The notes under the pieces: generated by a model
Database searches by the model: none
What the model saw: only the letters and a program-made list of their open reading frames with translations
What the model was told of the DNA's origin: nothing
Program-made: the position numbers and the translations under genes
Part shown: in pieces, positions 29,992-37,859 of the stretch
Numbering within the stretch: the first letter of the stretch is position 1
How the letters are laid out: every line of letters begins with the position of its first letter
Source: Paenibacillus sophorae
GTDB taxonomy: Bacteria > Bacillota > Bacilli > Paenibacillales > Paenibacillaceae
NCBI RefSeq assembly: GCF_018966525.1
Contig: NZ_CP076607.1
Span: 744,001 to 808,000, forward strand
Length of the DNA stretch: 64,000 nucleotides
Direction of reading: 5' to 3'

Positions 29992-30122
29992 TCCGAAAAA
30001 CGGATGGAACAGTCGCCCATTTGCCCGGAGTCTGCGGTCCATGGTAAAATTGATAGTGCCCAAGGTTATAATTGCCGGGATTCAAGAATACATTAAACCG
30101 AAAATAAACCTTTATCCTGGCG

Positions 30123-30160
30123 CATCCCTTGGACGAAAGAACCTGAGGGATGTTTTGTTT
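30123..30160 (+). terminator. Terminator
   Basis: CATCCCT (30123-30129) pairs with AGGGATG (30146-30152), followed by TTTTGTTT. Confidence 0.7.
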
Positions 30161-30210
30161 AGCGAAGGCTAAGGTAACGCGGGGCTGCTTATCAAGGGAG
30201 GAAACAAACA

Positions 30211-30504
30211 GTGCTATTAACCGATGGAGAACTGCGTGAGCAGGTAGGCAAGCTGGAAGGCTGGAGGCTGGAAAGTGGGGCCATGGTGCGCAAATATATG
30301 TTTAGCGATTTCATGAAAGGCATTGCGTTCGTGGACGAGGTCGCCACCATCTCGGAAGCGTTCGACCATCATCCGCATATTACAATCGATTATAAAACGG
30401 TAATCCTGCGGCTTGCGACAAGTGAGGAAGACGGTATTGGCATTACCGCGCTCGACGTGCGCGAAGCCCACGAGTTCAACGAAGCATTCGAGAAGACCCG
30501 TTAA
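30211..30504 (+). CDS. Pterin-4a-carbinolamine dehydratase
   Basis: Dehydrates 4a-hydroxy-tetrahydropterin, the product of aromatic amino acid hydroxylases; some family members act in pterin or molybdopterin metabolism or as transcription cofactors. GTG start, 97 residues, SD GGGAGG. The active-site pattern is present: FDHHPHITIDYKTVILRL (paired His, then His) with ALDVREAHEFNEAF at the end. No hydroxylase gene lies nearby, so the physiological partner is unknown. Confidence 0.92.
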   Translation: MLLTDGELREQVGKLEGWRLESGAMVRKYMFSDFMKGIAFVDEVATISEAFDHHPHITIDYKTVILRLATSEEDGIGITALDVREAHEFNEAFEKTR

Positions 30505-30540
30505 TTTCTGCGACTACGATAAGGGAAGAATTTTTTTTAA

Positions 30541-30590
30541 AATACGCCTCTGCGTCTGGAAAGCTAAGCCTTCCCTCGCAGAGGCGTATT
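30541..30590. terminator. Strong hairpin between convergent genes
   Basis: AATACGCCTCTGCG pairs with CGCAGAGGCGTATT over 14 bp, with an inner GGAA/TTCC stem. It probably ends both converging transcripts, although U tracts are weak. Confidence 0.65.
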
Positions 30591-30601
30591 GTCGGTTAGG
30601 G

Positions 30602-30958
30602 TCACTTTTTCTCGGACAGCCACATGGCGACGTTGGCGATTTCCTCCGGGGCCAACTTATCCTTGAAGGAAGGCATTTGCCCCCGTCCTTTGGAAACGAT
30701 GCTGTAAATCTGATCGGCATTATGATTGTTTCCTTCTTGCTGCAGATTCGGTCCGACCCCGCCCTGAAGCTGATCGCCGTGGCAGCTAATACAGTTAGCT
30801 TTTACGGTCTGTTCCGCTTTGGCGGGATCCGCCTCAACAGTCGGCATAGTCGGATTATTCTGCTTGGCAACTTGTTCCCTGCCCGGAAGTGTGAACATCA
30901 GGATAACCGCGAAGGCGCAGGCAGCGAAAAACAAACCGCTCATGATCCATTTTTGCAT
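30602..30958 (-). CDS. Membrane-anchored cytochrome c, CccA/c550-like
   Basis: 118 residues. One uncleaved N-terminal TM anchor (about 5-24) is followed by a short linker and a class I cytochrome c domain. Heme attachment is CISCH (Cys56, Cys59, His60), and Met95 in GRGQMPSF is the likely sixth ligand. It is expected on the outer face of the membrane as an electron carrier to a terminal oxidase. It is a single gene with SD GGGGGG. Confidence 0.92.
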   Translation of the reverse strand: MQKWIMSGLFFAACAFAVILMFTLPGREQVAKQNNPTMPTVEADPAKAEQTVKANCISCHGDQLQGGVGPNLQQEGNNHNADQIYSIVSKGRGQMPSFKDKLAPEEIANVAMWLSEKK

Positions 30959-31059
30959 CCCATTCGTCCCCCCTGTGTAAGCTGCTGCACTTATTATAAC
31001 GGATGGTGAAGCGTTATCATAGCGTTTGTGTCAAAAAGATGAACGTCGGTTACCCTAAT

Positions 31060-31560
31060 TCAAATTTTAGCAGAGGGCTTATCATAGACCATACAGTAAA
31101 AGGGTTTTTCGCCATTTGGCGTGCGGCGTTCATACGTATCGGTAATAGTGAAACCGCATTTACGGTAAGCGCGAATCGCTCTTTGATTCCAGGTCAGAAC
31201 TTCCAAATCCACCTCACGGCTAGGGTAACGCTTCAGCGCTTCCCTCACAATCGCTCCTACAAATAAATGGCCAAGGCCATGACCGCATAGGTCGGGACGC
31301 ATACCGATACCAAGCCGGACTGTCCCCTCCATCGGAAAGAGCTGTGCAAACCCGCAGAGATTGTCCTTTTGATCCAGTACCGAAACATACTGCTCCCTCC
31401 GGATCCGCGGATCTCCGAATTCAATGCCAAGGGCCTCCATTTTATCCCACGCCAGCCAGCCGTAAATATTATAGGGCGCCTTGTAATTCCACACGCATAT
31501 GTCCTTGGCATGCGCAGTTGTCATGGGAACGACGTGAAAGATAACGGGAGAGCTAATCAT
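31060..31560 (-). CDS. GNAT family N-acetyltransferase
   Basis: The start is taken as ATG 31560 (MISSPVIFHVVPM), 10 nt after AAGGAGGT; an upstream TTG would place the SD inside the coding region. It has 166 residues. GIGMRPDLCGHGLGHLFV is the acetyl-CoA loop, and WNQRAIRAYRKCGFTITDTY the C-terminal motif. The segment NYKAPYNIYGWLAW resembles GNAT proteins annotated as aminoglycoside- or RimI-like acetyltransferases, but the substrate is unknown. Confidence 0.85.
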   Translation of the reverse strand: MISSPVIFHVVPMTTAHAKDICVWNYKAPYNIYGWLAWDKMEALGIEFGDPRIRREQYVSVLDQKDNLCGFAQLFPMEGTVRLGIGMRPDLCGHGLGHLFVGAIVREALKRYPSREVDLEVLTWNQRAIRAYRKCGFTITDTYERRTPNGEKPFYCMVYDKPSAKI

Positions 31561-31753
31561 ACGTTCAGCGACCTCCTTTCCTCGCAAGGAACCTTAATAC
31601 TTAAATTATATACATAAAAAGGGGATAGCGACGCAAAAACTTTGCAATAGAGGAAAAACTGGAAACAAACAAAGAAAATATTCGGAAAATGGGCATAAGC
31701 CCCGTGGGTGTGTTTAACAAATTTCGGAGGGGGTAAAAGAAGGATAAACGAAC

Positions 31754-31793
31754 AAAACCCCCTCGCCGGAAAGTATTATCCGGGAAGGGGTCT
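31754..31793 (-). terminator. Terminator of first NlpC/P60 gene
   Basis: On the minus strand, CCCCTTCCCGGA pairs with TCCGGCGAGGGG, followed by GTTTTG. It ends the transcript 12 bp past the stop. Confidence 0.75.
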
Positions 31794-31805
31794 CATATGA
31801 AAGTG

Positions 31806-32297
31806 CTATTGCACATCATCATTGTCTTGAGAATCAACGGTCGTTTCTTGATAAGCATCGGAGCCCATAACTCGTTTGGCGCCAACATAACGGTTAACGT
31901 AGTAGCTGTCGCTCAGGGAACTGACAGTAACGCCTTTCGAAGAGGAAGCATGTGCAAATCTGCCGTCACCGACATAAATGCCGACATGGGAAATGCCTCG
32001 TCCGGAAGTGTTAAAGAATACAAGATCCCCGGACCTCAAATCACTGCGTGATACCGTTTTTCCCATTTTGTATTGAGAGCCTGACTGATGCGGAAGATTA
32101 ATGCCTATCTTGTCGAACACATACATCGTAAACCCAGAACAATCAAATCCATTGGTACTCGTACCACCGGATACGTATTTGGTTCCAATGGCGCCGCCGA
32201 TCACTTTATCCATTTTGGAATCAGCGAATGCGCTGCCTGCTCCTAGCGTGAGAATGATGGACAAACTCAGGAATGCTGCTGCCAACTTCTTCTTCAA
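31806..32297 (-). CDS. Secreted NlpC/P60 cell-wall endopeptidase (copy 1)
   Basis: Probably cleaves peptidoglycan stem peptides outside the cell. TTG at 32297 is 9 nt after AAGGAG, the same SD-to-start arrangement as its paralogue. It has 163 residues: a signal peptide (about 1-26, ending GAGSAFAD), then a single NlpC/P60 domain with no SH3 repeats. Catalytic Cys53 (FDCSGFT), His104 (SHVGIYVGDG) and third residue His116 (FAHASS). The gene lies behind a ydaO-type riboswitch, so c-di-AMP should lower its expression, as known for that RNA class. Confidence 0.92.
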   Translation of the reverse strand: MKKKLAAAFLSLSIILTLGAGSAFADSKMDKVIGGAIGTKYVSGGTSTNGFDCSGFTMYVFDKIGINLPHQSGSQYKMGKTVSRSDLRSGDLVFFNTSGRGISHVGIYVGDGRFAHASSSKGVTVSSLSDSYYVNRYVGAKRVMGSDAYQETTVDSQDNDDVQ

Positions 32298-32315
32298 GGG
32301 ACTGGACTCCTTCCA

Positions 32316-32440
32316 CATGCCTACGAGGTTAGCTTAAGGATTCGGTAGAAGGTCCCCTATGACCCCTCTTGAAATAGGAGGTCAATTCACCCAAAGATGG
32401 TTCCCCCGCTTCCCTATCGTTAGGGAATTCGGCATTTGCA
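32316..32440 (-). promoter_or_regulatory. ydaO/yuaA (c-di-AMP) riboswitch, copy 1
   Basis: On the minus strand the leader carries, in order, GCGGGGGAACCA, GGGTGAATTGA, ACCGAATCC and AGCTAACCTCGTAGGC, the conserved blocks I recall for the ydaO class, ending 13 nt before AAGGAG. It shares all blocks with 33303-33420. A TATAAT (minus) lies at 32450-32455. The 32441-32750 stretch otherwise shows no gene. Confidence 0.88.
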
Positions 32441-32750
32441 TAGGTTCGAATTATAGTGACTAATCATGACAATTTTTTTGTTAAAACGGGGGCACTGATT
32501 ACAAAAATGTTACTTAAAACTCATTGCGATTATTGTAACAAACCTTTTGTTGATTGGCAATCACTTTTAATATAGTAAAATACTATCTTCCAGTGATTAC
32601 ACTTATAGATTAGCAAATAGATTCGTTTATGGAACATAGGTAAAAGCCATTTTTTCACGCTTAAGAAACTAAATTTTCTTTTTTCATTTTTGAAAAAGTG
32701 TTTCAGGCTGTCGAAACATGTGTACAGCTTAACTATAGGGAAAAGGAAAA

Positions 32751-32786
32751 CCCGGAACTTGATTACACATGTAATCATGCTCCGGG
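32751..32786 (-). terminator. Terminator of second NlpC/P60 gene
   Basis: CCCGGA...GATTAC pairs with GTAATC...TCCGGG (16-bp interrupted stem); on the minus strand it is followed by TTTTCCTTTT. Confidence 0.85.
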
Positions 32787-32799
32787 CGATTATTTAAGA

Positions 32800-33282
32800 T
32801 TAATCGTAAGCTACGGTCTGGTATGCTTTTGTGCTCATGACCCGCTTGGCGCCAACATAACGATTGGCCCAGTAGGACTGGCTCAACGAACTGATGGTTA
32901 CGCCGCGCGAAGAAGAGGACTGCGCGAACTTGCCGTTACCGACATAAATGCCCACATGGGAGACGCCGCTTCCGAGCGTATTGAAGAATACAAGATCCCC
33001 TGAACGCAGTTTGCTTCGTGATACGGAGGTTCCTACTTTGAATTGCGCTTTGGAAGTACGAGGCAGGGTGAGTCCCATCTTTTTATACACGTATTTGGTG
33101 AATCCGGAACAATCAAAGCCGGCTGTGCTCATTCCGCCTGTTTTATATGAGGTTCCCAATGTTTTTGCAATAACCGTATCCATTTTAGAGTCTGCGAAAG
33201 CGCTTCCGGACCCTAAAGTGAAAGCCATCACAAGGCCCAATGCAGCAGCTGCAAGTTTTTTCTTTATGTGTCGACCTCTCAA
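32800..33282 (-). CDS. Secreted NlpC/P60 cell-wall endopeptidase (copy 2)
   Basis: A paralogue of the gene at 31806-32297, about 500 bp upstream in the same direction. TTG 33282 is 9 nt after AAGGAG; 160 residues. Signal peptide ends GSGSAFAD, and the mature protein starts SKMDTVI, like copy 1 (SKMDKVI). Catalytic Cys58 (FDCSGFT) and His109 (SHVGIYVGNG); the third polar position reads Gln121 (FAQSSS) where copy 1 has His. It has its own ydaO-type riboswitch and terminator, so it is a separate unit rather than an operon partner. Confidence 0.92.
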   Translation of the reverse strand: MRGRHIKKKLAAAALGLVMAFTLGSGSAFADSKMDTVIAKTLGTSYKTGGMSTAGFDCSGFTKYVYKKMGLTLPRTSKAQFKVGTSVSRSKLRSGDLVFFNTLGSGVSHVGIYVGNGKFAQSSSSRGVTISSLSQSYWANRYVGAKRVMSTKAYQTVAYD

Positions 33283-33302
33283 AGCTTATGTTCTCCTTCC
33301 AA

Positions 33303-33420
33303 ATGCCTGCGTGGTTAGCTTAAGGATTCGGTTTGAAGGTTCCCTATGATCTCTTTGATACTAGATCAATTCACCCAAAAAATGGTTCCCCCGCTCCCCG
33401 GTGCCCGGGGATTTGGCTTG
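33303..33420 (-). promoter_or_regulatory. ydaO/yuaA (c-di-AMP) riboswitch, copy 2
   Basis: Minus-strand blocks: AGCGGGGGAACCA, TGGGTGAATTGA, AAACCGAATCC and AGCTAACCACGCAGGC, then GGAAGGAG of the hydrolase gene. An outer stem CCCCGGGCACCGGGG is present. It parallels copy 1 along its whole length. Confidence 0.9.
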
Positions 33421-33581
33421 TTGTGCACCAGCATATCGACTCGATTCAACATCATATGACAAAATAACAAAATAATTTGAAAGATTACAAACTTGTTACC
33501 TCAACACAAGCATCATTGTATCAGAGGCTTTACGGTTTTGCAAACTATTTTCGGCAGGCAGGCTGCCGGAGATTGAGAAAT

Positions 33582-33625
33582 AAAAAAGAGTTCAGATCCC
33601 TGTCACGGAATTTGAACTCTTTTTT
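33582..33625. terminator. Bidirectional terminator
   Basis: AAAAAAGAGTTCA (33582-33594) pairs with TGAACTCTTTTTT (33613-33625). It ends the membrane-protein operon on the minus strand. Confidence 0.85.
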
Positions 33626-33655
33626 CCATTTTTCGCAAATAAAAGGGTTTTCTTT

Positions 33656-34483
33656 TTATGCTGCTGTTTTGCTGTGCCACAAATGATACTGCGCCGACAA
33701 TCCCCACATATCGAACAGAGTGGAGGGCAGGGGCGCTAGCTGCCTTATGAACAGCGCGGGCAATCCGGGGCAGAGCCAGCCTGTTACTGCGCAGATCAGA
33801 GCGATCAGGAGACCGCCTGCCCCCAGCAGAGCCTGCAATGCAGAAGCATGCAGGATGCAGCGTAAGGCCACCAGCAAAGAAGCGAATACTCCGGTGCCGC
33901 CGGTATAACCGAACTGCATATAAAGCAGGACCAGACGGATAATAAATCCATACAGCAGCCATGCGAGAAGCCAGGGAAGAATCCGCAAGAGCAGCGCCGG
34001 TTCCCAGTAGGACGACAGAATTAGCTTGTAACCTTTCGGCAGGAGCCAGTACAGGGGGAGAAGGGTCAGAACCCATTCGGCGACGCTGAAGAGCAGAACG
34101 GGCAGCCCGTACTTTTTCATTCCGGGAAAAAAGAACAGCCCGCGTTCTCCCTTGCTCTCCTGATGCAGCTCATGCAGCAGGCCGGCGCGGATGAACGGCG
34201 CAGCCAGCAGGCGCACGGCGGCCAGAATTAGCAGCGTCCACAGCCAGCGCCGCACGTCGGGATTGGCAGATAGACTCAATTGAGCCTCGATATAGTACAG
34301 CATTCTGCCTATCGCGCTGCCGCCGGCATTTTCCGACGGATAGCGAAGCAGCGCCGGGACAACCGCCGATCTCACAAAACGGTACATCAAGTACCCCCAT
34401 AGCAGCCGGTAGATAAACAGCAGAATCAGAATATACAGCTGTTCCTTGACGCTGCCCCAGCCGCGGGTTATCCAAATTCTCAT
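33656..34483 (-). CDS. Multi-pass membrane protein, unknown function
   Basis: 275 residues with about six hydrophobic segments, including YILILLFIYRLLWGYLMY, WLWTLLILAAVRLLAA, VLLFSVAEWVLTLLPLYWLL, ILPWLLAWLLYGFIIRLVLL and GAGGLLIALICAVTGWLC. The family is not recognised. It begins 11 bp after the M1-type peptidase stop, so the two form an operon and may act together at the membrane. No catalytic motif is evident. Confidence 0.8.
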   Translation of the reverse strand: MRIWITRGWGSVKEQLYILILLFIYRLLWGYLMYRFVRSAVVPALLRYPSENAGGSAIGRMLYYIEAQLSLSANPDVRRWLWTLLILAAVRLLAAPFIRAGLLHELHQESKGERGLFFFPGMKKYGLPVLLFSVAEWVLTLLPLYWLLPKGYKLILSSYWEPALLLRILPWLLAWLLYGFIIRLVLLYMQFGYTGGTGVFASLLVALRCILHASALQALLGAGGLLIALICAVTGWLCPGLPALFIRQLAPLPSTLFDMWGLSAQYHLWHSKTAA

Positions 34484-34494
34484 TTGACCTCACC

Positions 34495-36486
34495 TCACCA
34501 GACGAAAGTTCCGAGCACAGTTTCGATTGCGTTTGTCAGGCTGAGGGTCCAGCGGGAAACGAAGGCGGCCGGGAGAGACGCTTTTCTGAAGTTGTTCATA
34601 TGCTTGTTCTCCAGCAGTATTTCGTGACCCGGGTCCACCTCGGCCGAAACAAGAGGAGCCGTAGAAGTGAGCCGGAACGTGACTTCGCCCCCTTGGCCGT
34701 TCCACGTTTTCTGCAGCGTCCGGTCGTCAGCGAAGGTGAACTTAACGTTTACGCCGGGGTATAGGCTGCCCTTATTAGCGATGGTTGTCAGTGACACGTA
34801 ACCGCCGTTTTTGTTCTTGCTGACGGTAATGCCCTCAACGGAGAAGTCGGGAGCATCCCCGCCGTATACGTAATGTTCGAAGTATGCTTGCCACGACTTT
34901 TTAGTCGCCTTTTCCACCATTTTTTGAAAATCGGCAGTGGCCGGATGGTGAAAGCGATATTTGCGGGCATAGGAGGACATAATGGAATCCATCGTCTTCA
35001 TGCCGACCTGTCTTTCGATATCCTTGAGCACCAGCTTGCCCCGCACGTAGACGTTCTGGGTGTAGGCGTTGGCTCCGCCGTATTTCCATGCATTCAGAGT
35101 CAGCGGCTTGGGAGCAGTGACGAGACTGGCCTGCAAAGGAAGATTGGAGGCGATCCCATACTCCTGTTCCATCAGCCTGTCCTCGGCATAGGAGGTGAAG
35201 CTTTCATCAAGCCAGGCTTCCTCGAATTCATTGCTTGCAACCATGCCGTAAAAATACTGGTGTCCGATTTCGTGAATCACCGTCCGCTCGAGCGAGGTGT
35301 CGGCAGTGTCCCTATTCGCGGCGAAGGCGGTAATCAGGGTGGGATATTCCATGCCTCCTGCTCCGTTGCCCTCTTTGGGCGGTACGACGATAGACAGCGT
35401 TGTATAGGGATACGGGCCGTACCATTTGCTGAAAGCGGTCAATGCGGCTTTGGCGGCCTGGAAATAGCGCTCCTTCAGATCTTTGTGCAGAGGGTCCAAA
35501 TACAGCTTGATCCGTACGCCGGGCACTTCAGCCGCAGAGAACGCTTCCTCCGCATAGATAAAGTTAGGGGAAGCAGCCCAGGCGAAATCATGGACATCGT
35601 CGGCATAAAACTGATAGATTTTGCGTCCCTCTGCGATTCTGGGGTTTTTGACAGGGAATCCGGTTGCGGCCACCGTATAATTTGCGGGAACCGAAATAGC
35701 TGCGCTGTAAATGCCGAAGTCGCTGTAAAATTCAGAATTGCCGTGATACTGGTGAAGGTTCCAGCCTTCTTCCTTCACGCCGCGCGTTCCGGCCGGTTCG
35801 TAGACGCTAAGCTTGGGGAACCACTGGCCGGCCATGACAAAATCTCCGGATTCGCCCATCCGGGCGAAGATTTTCGGCAGCTGCACTTCATACTGGAGCC
35901 TGAGCGTAACGCTTTCCCCGCCGTTTACCGGCTGCGGGAGATGGATTTTGATCAGCGTCCGGTCGCCCGGATTGCCGTCGTCGGGCTGAACGTACTGCAT
36001 CCGGTGCAGAAGGGACACCCCGTCTTCCGAGCGCACATCGGTCAGTGTCATGGAGCCGAATCCGTCCTCAGGCATGCTGTCGCCGCGCAGCTTGCCGCCG
36101 GATTCCTTCATGAATGTCGTCTTGTCGGAGGCAAAGGCATTGGGATAGAGATGGAAATACAGGTCGCTTACCGGTTTCTTGCCGGGATGAGTCCAAGTTA
36201 TCGTCTCGGCGGCGGTTAGCCGTCTTTCATCCGGAGCAAGCTGCACGCTGATGTGATACTCCGCGACTCTCCGGCTGAGCGCCTGGGTGGATGGCGTTAC
36301 CGGCGGGGCGGGTAGAGCCGGCTTTACAGCCGTCCCCTGGCGGGTACTAGCCGGGGACTTGGCCGGTTCCGGGGCGGCGGCGGACCGGGTGACCGGAGGG
36401 AATCCGGATAGCGCCCATAGCACTCCTCCCAGCAGACAGAGGGCCAGGGCGGCGAAGATAAAGGTTGTGCGGAATCGTCGCATCAT
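34495..36486 (-). CDS. Membrane-anchored M1-family metallopeptidase
   Basis: 663 residues. An N-terminal TM/signal anchor (about 5-27) is followed by a Pro/Ala-rich linker (about 35-68) and an extracellular M1-like fold. The zinc site is HEIGHQ (His405, Glu406, His409), with the third ligand Glu428 in EAWLDE, giving HExxH-x18-E. GNGAGGMEYPT (about 385) takes the place of the GxMEN aminopeptidase motif. Because this exopeptidase motif is modified, the substrate is uncertain. It is followed by a membrane protein in the same operon. Confidence 0.9.
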   Translation of the reverse strand: MMRRFRTTFIFAALALCLLGGVLWALSGFPPVTRSAAAPEPAKSPASTRQGTAVKPALPAPPVTPSTQALSRRVAEYHISVQLAPDERRLTAAETITWTHPGKKPVSDLYFHLYPNAFASDKTTFMKESGGKLRGDSMPEDGFGSMTLTDVRSEDGVSLLHRMQYVQPDDGNPGDRTLIKIHLPQPVNGGESVTLRLQYEVQLPKIFARMGESGDFVMAGQWFPKLSVYEPAGTRGVKEEGWNLHQYHGNSEFYSDFGIYSAAISVPANYTVAATGFPVKNPRIAEGRKIYQFYADDVHDFAWAASPNFIYAEEAFSAAEVPGVRIKLYLDPLHKDLKERYFQAAKAALTAFSKWYGPYPYTTLSIVVPPKEGNGAGGMEYPTLITAFAANRDTADTSLERTVIHEIGHQYFYGMVASNEFEEAWLDESFTSYAEDRLMEQEYGIASNLPLQASLVTAPKPLTLNAWKYGGANAYTQNVYVRGKLVLKDIERQVGMKTMDSIMSSYARKYRFHHPATADFQKMVEKATKKSWQAYFEHYVYGGDAPDFSVEGITVSKNKNGGYVSLTTIANKGSLYPGVNVKFTFADDRTLQKTWNGQGGEVTFRLTSTAPLVSAEVDPGHEILLENKHMNNFRKASLPAAFVSRWTLSLTNAIETVLGTFVW

Positions 36487-36688
36487 ACTGTAATTCCTCC
36501 CGTTGACAAGCTTCTACGGGATGTATATGTTGGCATCCGCTGTTTTATTAGCTAAAATTAAATTATTCAAGAAGAAACGGCTGTGCCGCCCTTTGCAGGC
36601 GGTCTTTCGGTTCTGGTAGAAGTATAGGGCAAAAGATAGGCGCGAAGCCTGTAAATCACTAAATTTGTACATGGGAAGGGAGTGCGGC

Positions 36689-37195
36689 ATGGACAACAAG
36701 CAGCCGGACAGCAAGAAACAGATTGCCTTGAATATTGTGAACGCCAAGAGCAAGCATAAAGGCTTCGGAGCGGGCTCAATCGATTTGAACAACGTGTCGC
36801 CTGTGATTATCGACGGCGGTGAGGCGGTCATCGACATTGGTGCCATGCATGCCAAGAGCAAGGTGGAGAAGGGCATCAAGTTCTCCGCGAATCGTGAGGA
36901 TGTGCCGGAAGGCAGACAAGTGTGGGTTGTGTGGGTGGCGGTTGAACGCACGCCGGAGGGACAGCACTATGCCGGCCTGACCGCATGCGAGATGTGGATT
37001 GACAGCGAGGCGAAGCGCGGCTGGAAGATCCTTGCCGATCATGTGAATAAGCTGGATTCGGCGCTTAAACGGCGGATCATTGTAGAAGGGCTTGGCGCAC
37101 AGGAGAAGGCAGCACTCCAATCGCTGCTCGTCTCGCATAATGCGGACTGGTGGAATGCGTCGCCCGAGGAATTGAAGCAGGCTCTCGAAGGCTAA
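36689..37195 (+). CDS. ywhD: YwhD family protein
   Basis: The ATG at 36689 is 6 nt after GGGAAGGGAG; 168 residues. I recognise B. subtilis YwhD-like sequence (FGAGSIDLNNVSPVIID, KSKVEKGIKFSANRED, WVVWVAVER). The function is unknown; it is a soluble, charged protein. In B. subtilis ywhD neighbours pbpG (ywhE), a class A PBP; here a class A PBP gene lies about 3 kb away. Confidence 0.85.
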   Translation: MDNKQPDSKKQIALNIVNAKSKHKGFGAGSIDLNNVSPVIIDGGEAVIDIGAMHAKSKVEKGIKFSANREDVPEGRQVWVVWVAVERTPEGQHYAGLTACEMWIDSEAKRGWKILADHVNKLDSALKRRIIVEGLGAQEKAALQSLLVSHNADWWNASPEELKQALEG

Positions 37196-37250
37196 AGCGG
37201 CGGCGGGAGGTTAAGAGTTTTACGGGTATGGATACCCGTTACAGGCATAA

Positions 37251-37294
37251 AAAGGCTTCGTCTTTCCTTGGTTTAAAGGAAGGGCGAAGCCTTT
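37251..37294 (+). terminator. Terminator of ywhD
   Basis: AAAGGCTTCG...TTTCCTT pairs with AAGGAA...CGAAGCCTTT. A second small perfect hairpin, ACGGGTATGGATACCCGT, precedes it at 37222-37239. Confidence 0.75.
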
Positions 37295-37321
37295 AAATAT
37301 ATGAAGAACCGTGGGCCGTGT

Positions 37322-37795
37322 CTACCGGCCGCTTGCGAACTTTCGCTTAAGCTGGCTGACTCTTGCCTGGCTGATGCCGAGTATCCCGGCAAGTTCCTTC
37401 TGATTAGCACCTGGATGTTCCAGCATCGTTTGTTCCAGCCGCTCGCGAAGTTCGTCCGATTTGGTTTTCTTTTTGCCTGCGCCAAGATCCGAAGAGGGAA
37501 CATGGACTTCCTCACCCGGCTCCTGCTCCGGTGCGTGATCGCCCTGATCGGGATTCACAAGCTCCTGAAGACAACTGTTGCAGATAAATTGGTCCTTGAA
37601 ATAAGTGACATTGTCTAGACTCCTGCAGAAGGTGCATTCCGTTGAAGTGTATTTTCGCAGAACAATAATATGATCATCCAAAATGAAAAACTCAATCGGA
37701 TCCCCGATATCAATATTGCGCGTCATACGGATTTCTACGGGAACCACAATGCGTCCAAGATTGTCCAAACTCCGGATCATACCTGTATCCTTCAT
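37322..37795 (-). CDS. AbrB-like regulator with Cys4 cluster and C-terminal HTH
   Basis: 157 residues in three parts. Residues 1-50 are an AbrB/SpoVT swapped-hairpin DNA-binding domain (TGMIRSLDNLGRIVVPVEIR). Residues about 53-76 hold a possible zinc knuckle, CTFCRS...CNSC (two CxxC pairs). After an acidic linker, the C-terminus has an HTH (HPGANQKELAGILGISQARVSQLKR). AbrB proteins control transition-state and sporulation genes; SpoVT also adds a different C-terminal domain. An AbrB-Cys4-HTH chain is unusual to me. Single gene between ywhD and a copper-amine-oxidase-stalk protein gene. Confidence 0.88.
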   Translation of the reverse strand: MKDTGMIRSLDNLGRIVVPVEIRMTRNIDIGDPIEFFILDDHIIVLRKYTSTECTFCRSLDNVTYFKDQFICNSCLQELVNPDQGDHAPEQEPGEEVHVPSSDLGAGKKKTKSDELRERLEQTMLEHPGANQKELAGILGISQARVSQLKRKFASGR

Positions 37796-37859
37796 TCCAT
37801 GTCCCTCATTTATATCTTCAGATTTGGTGGTATTTAATTATTATAACAGTAAATGTATT

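Noticed and set aside
34873..36219. 448-codon plus-strand frame
   Set aside because: It lies wholly opposite the M1 peptidase gene, has no domain pattern and no SD; a GC-driven shadow frame.
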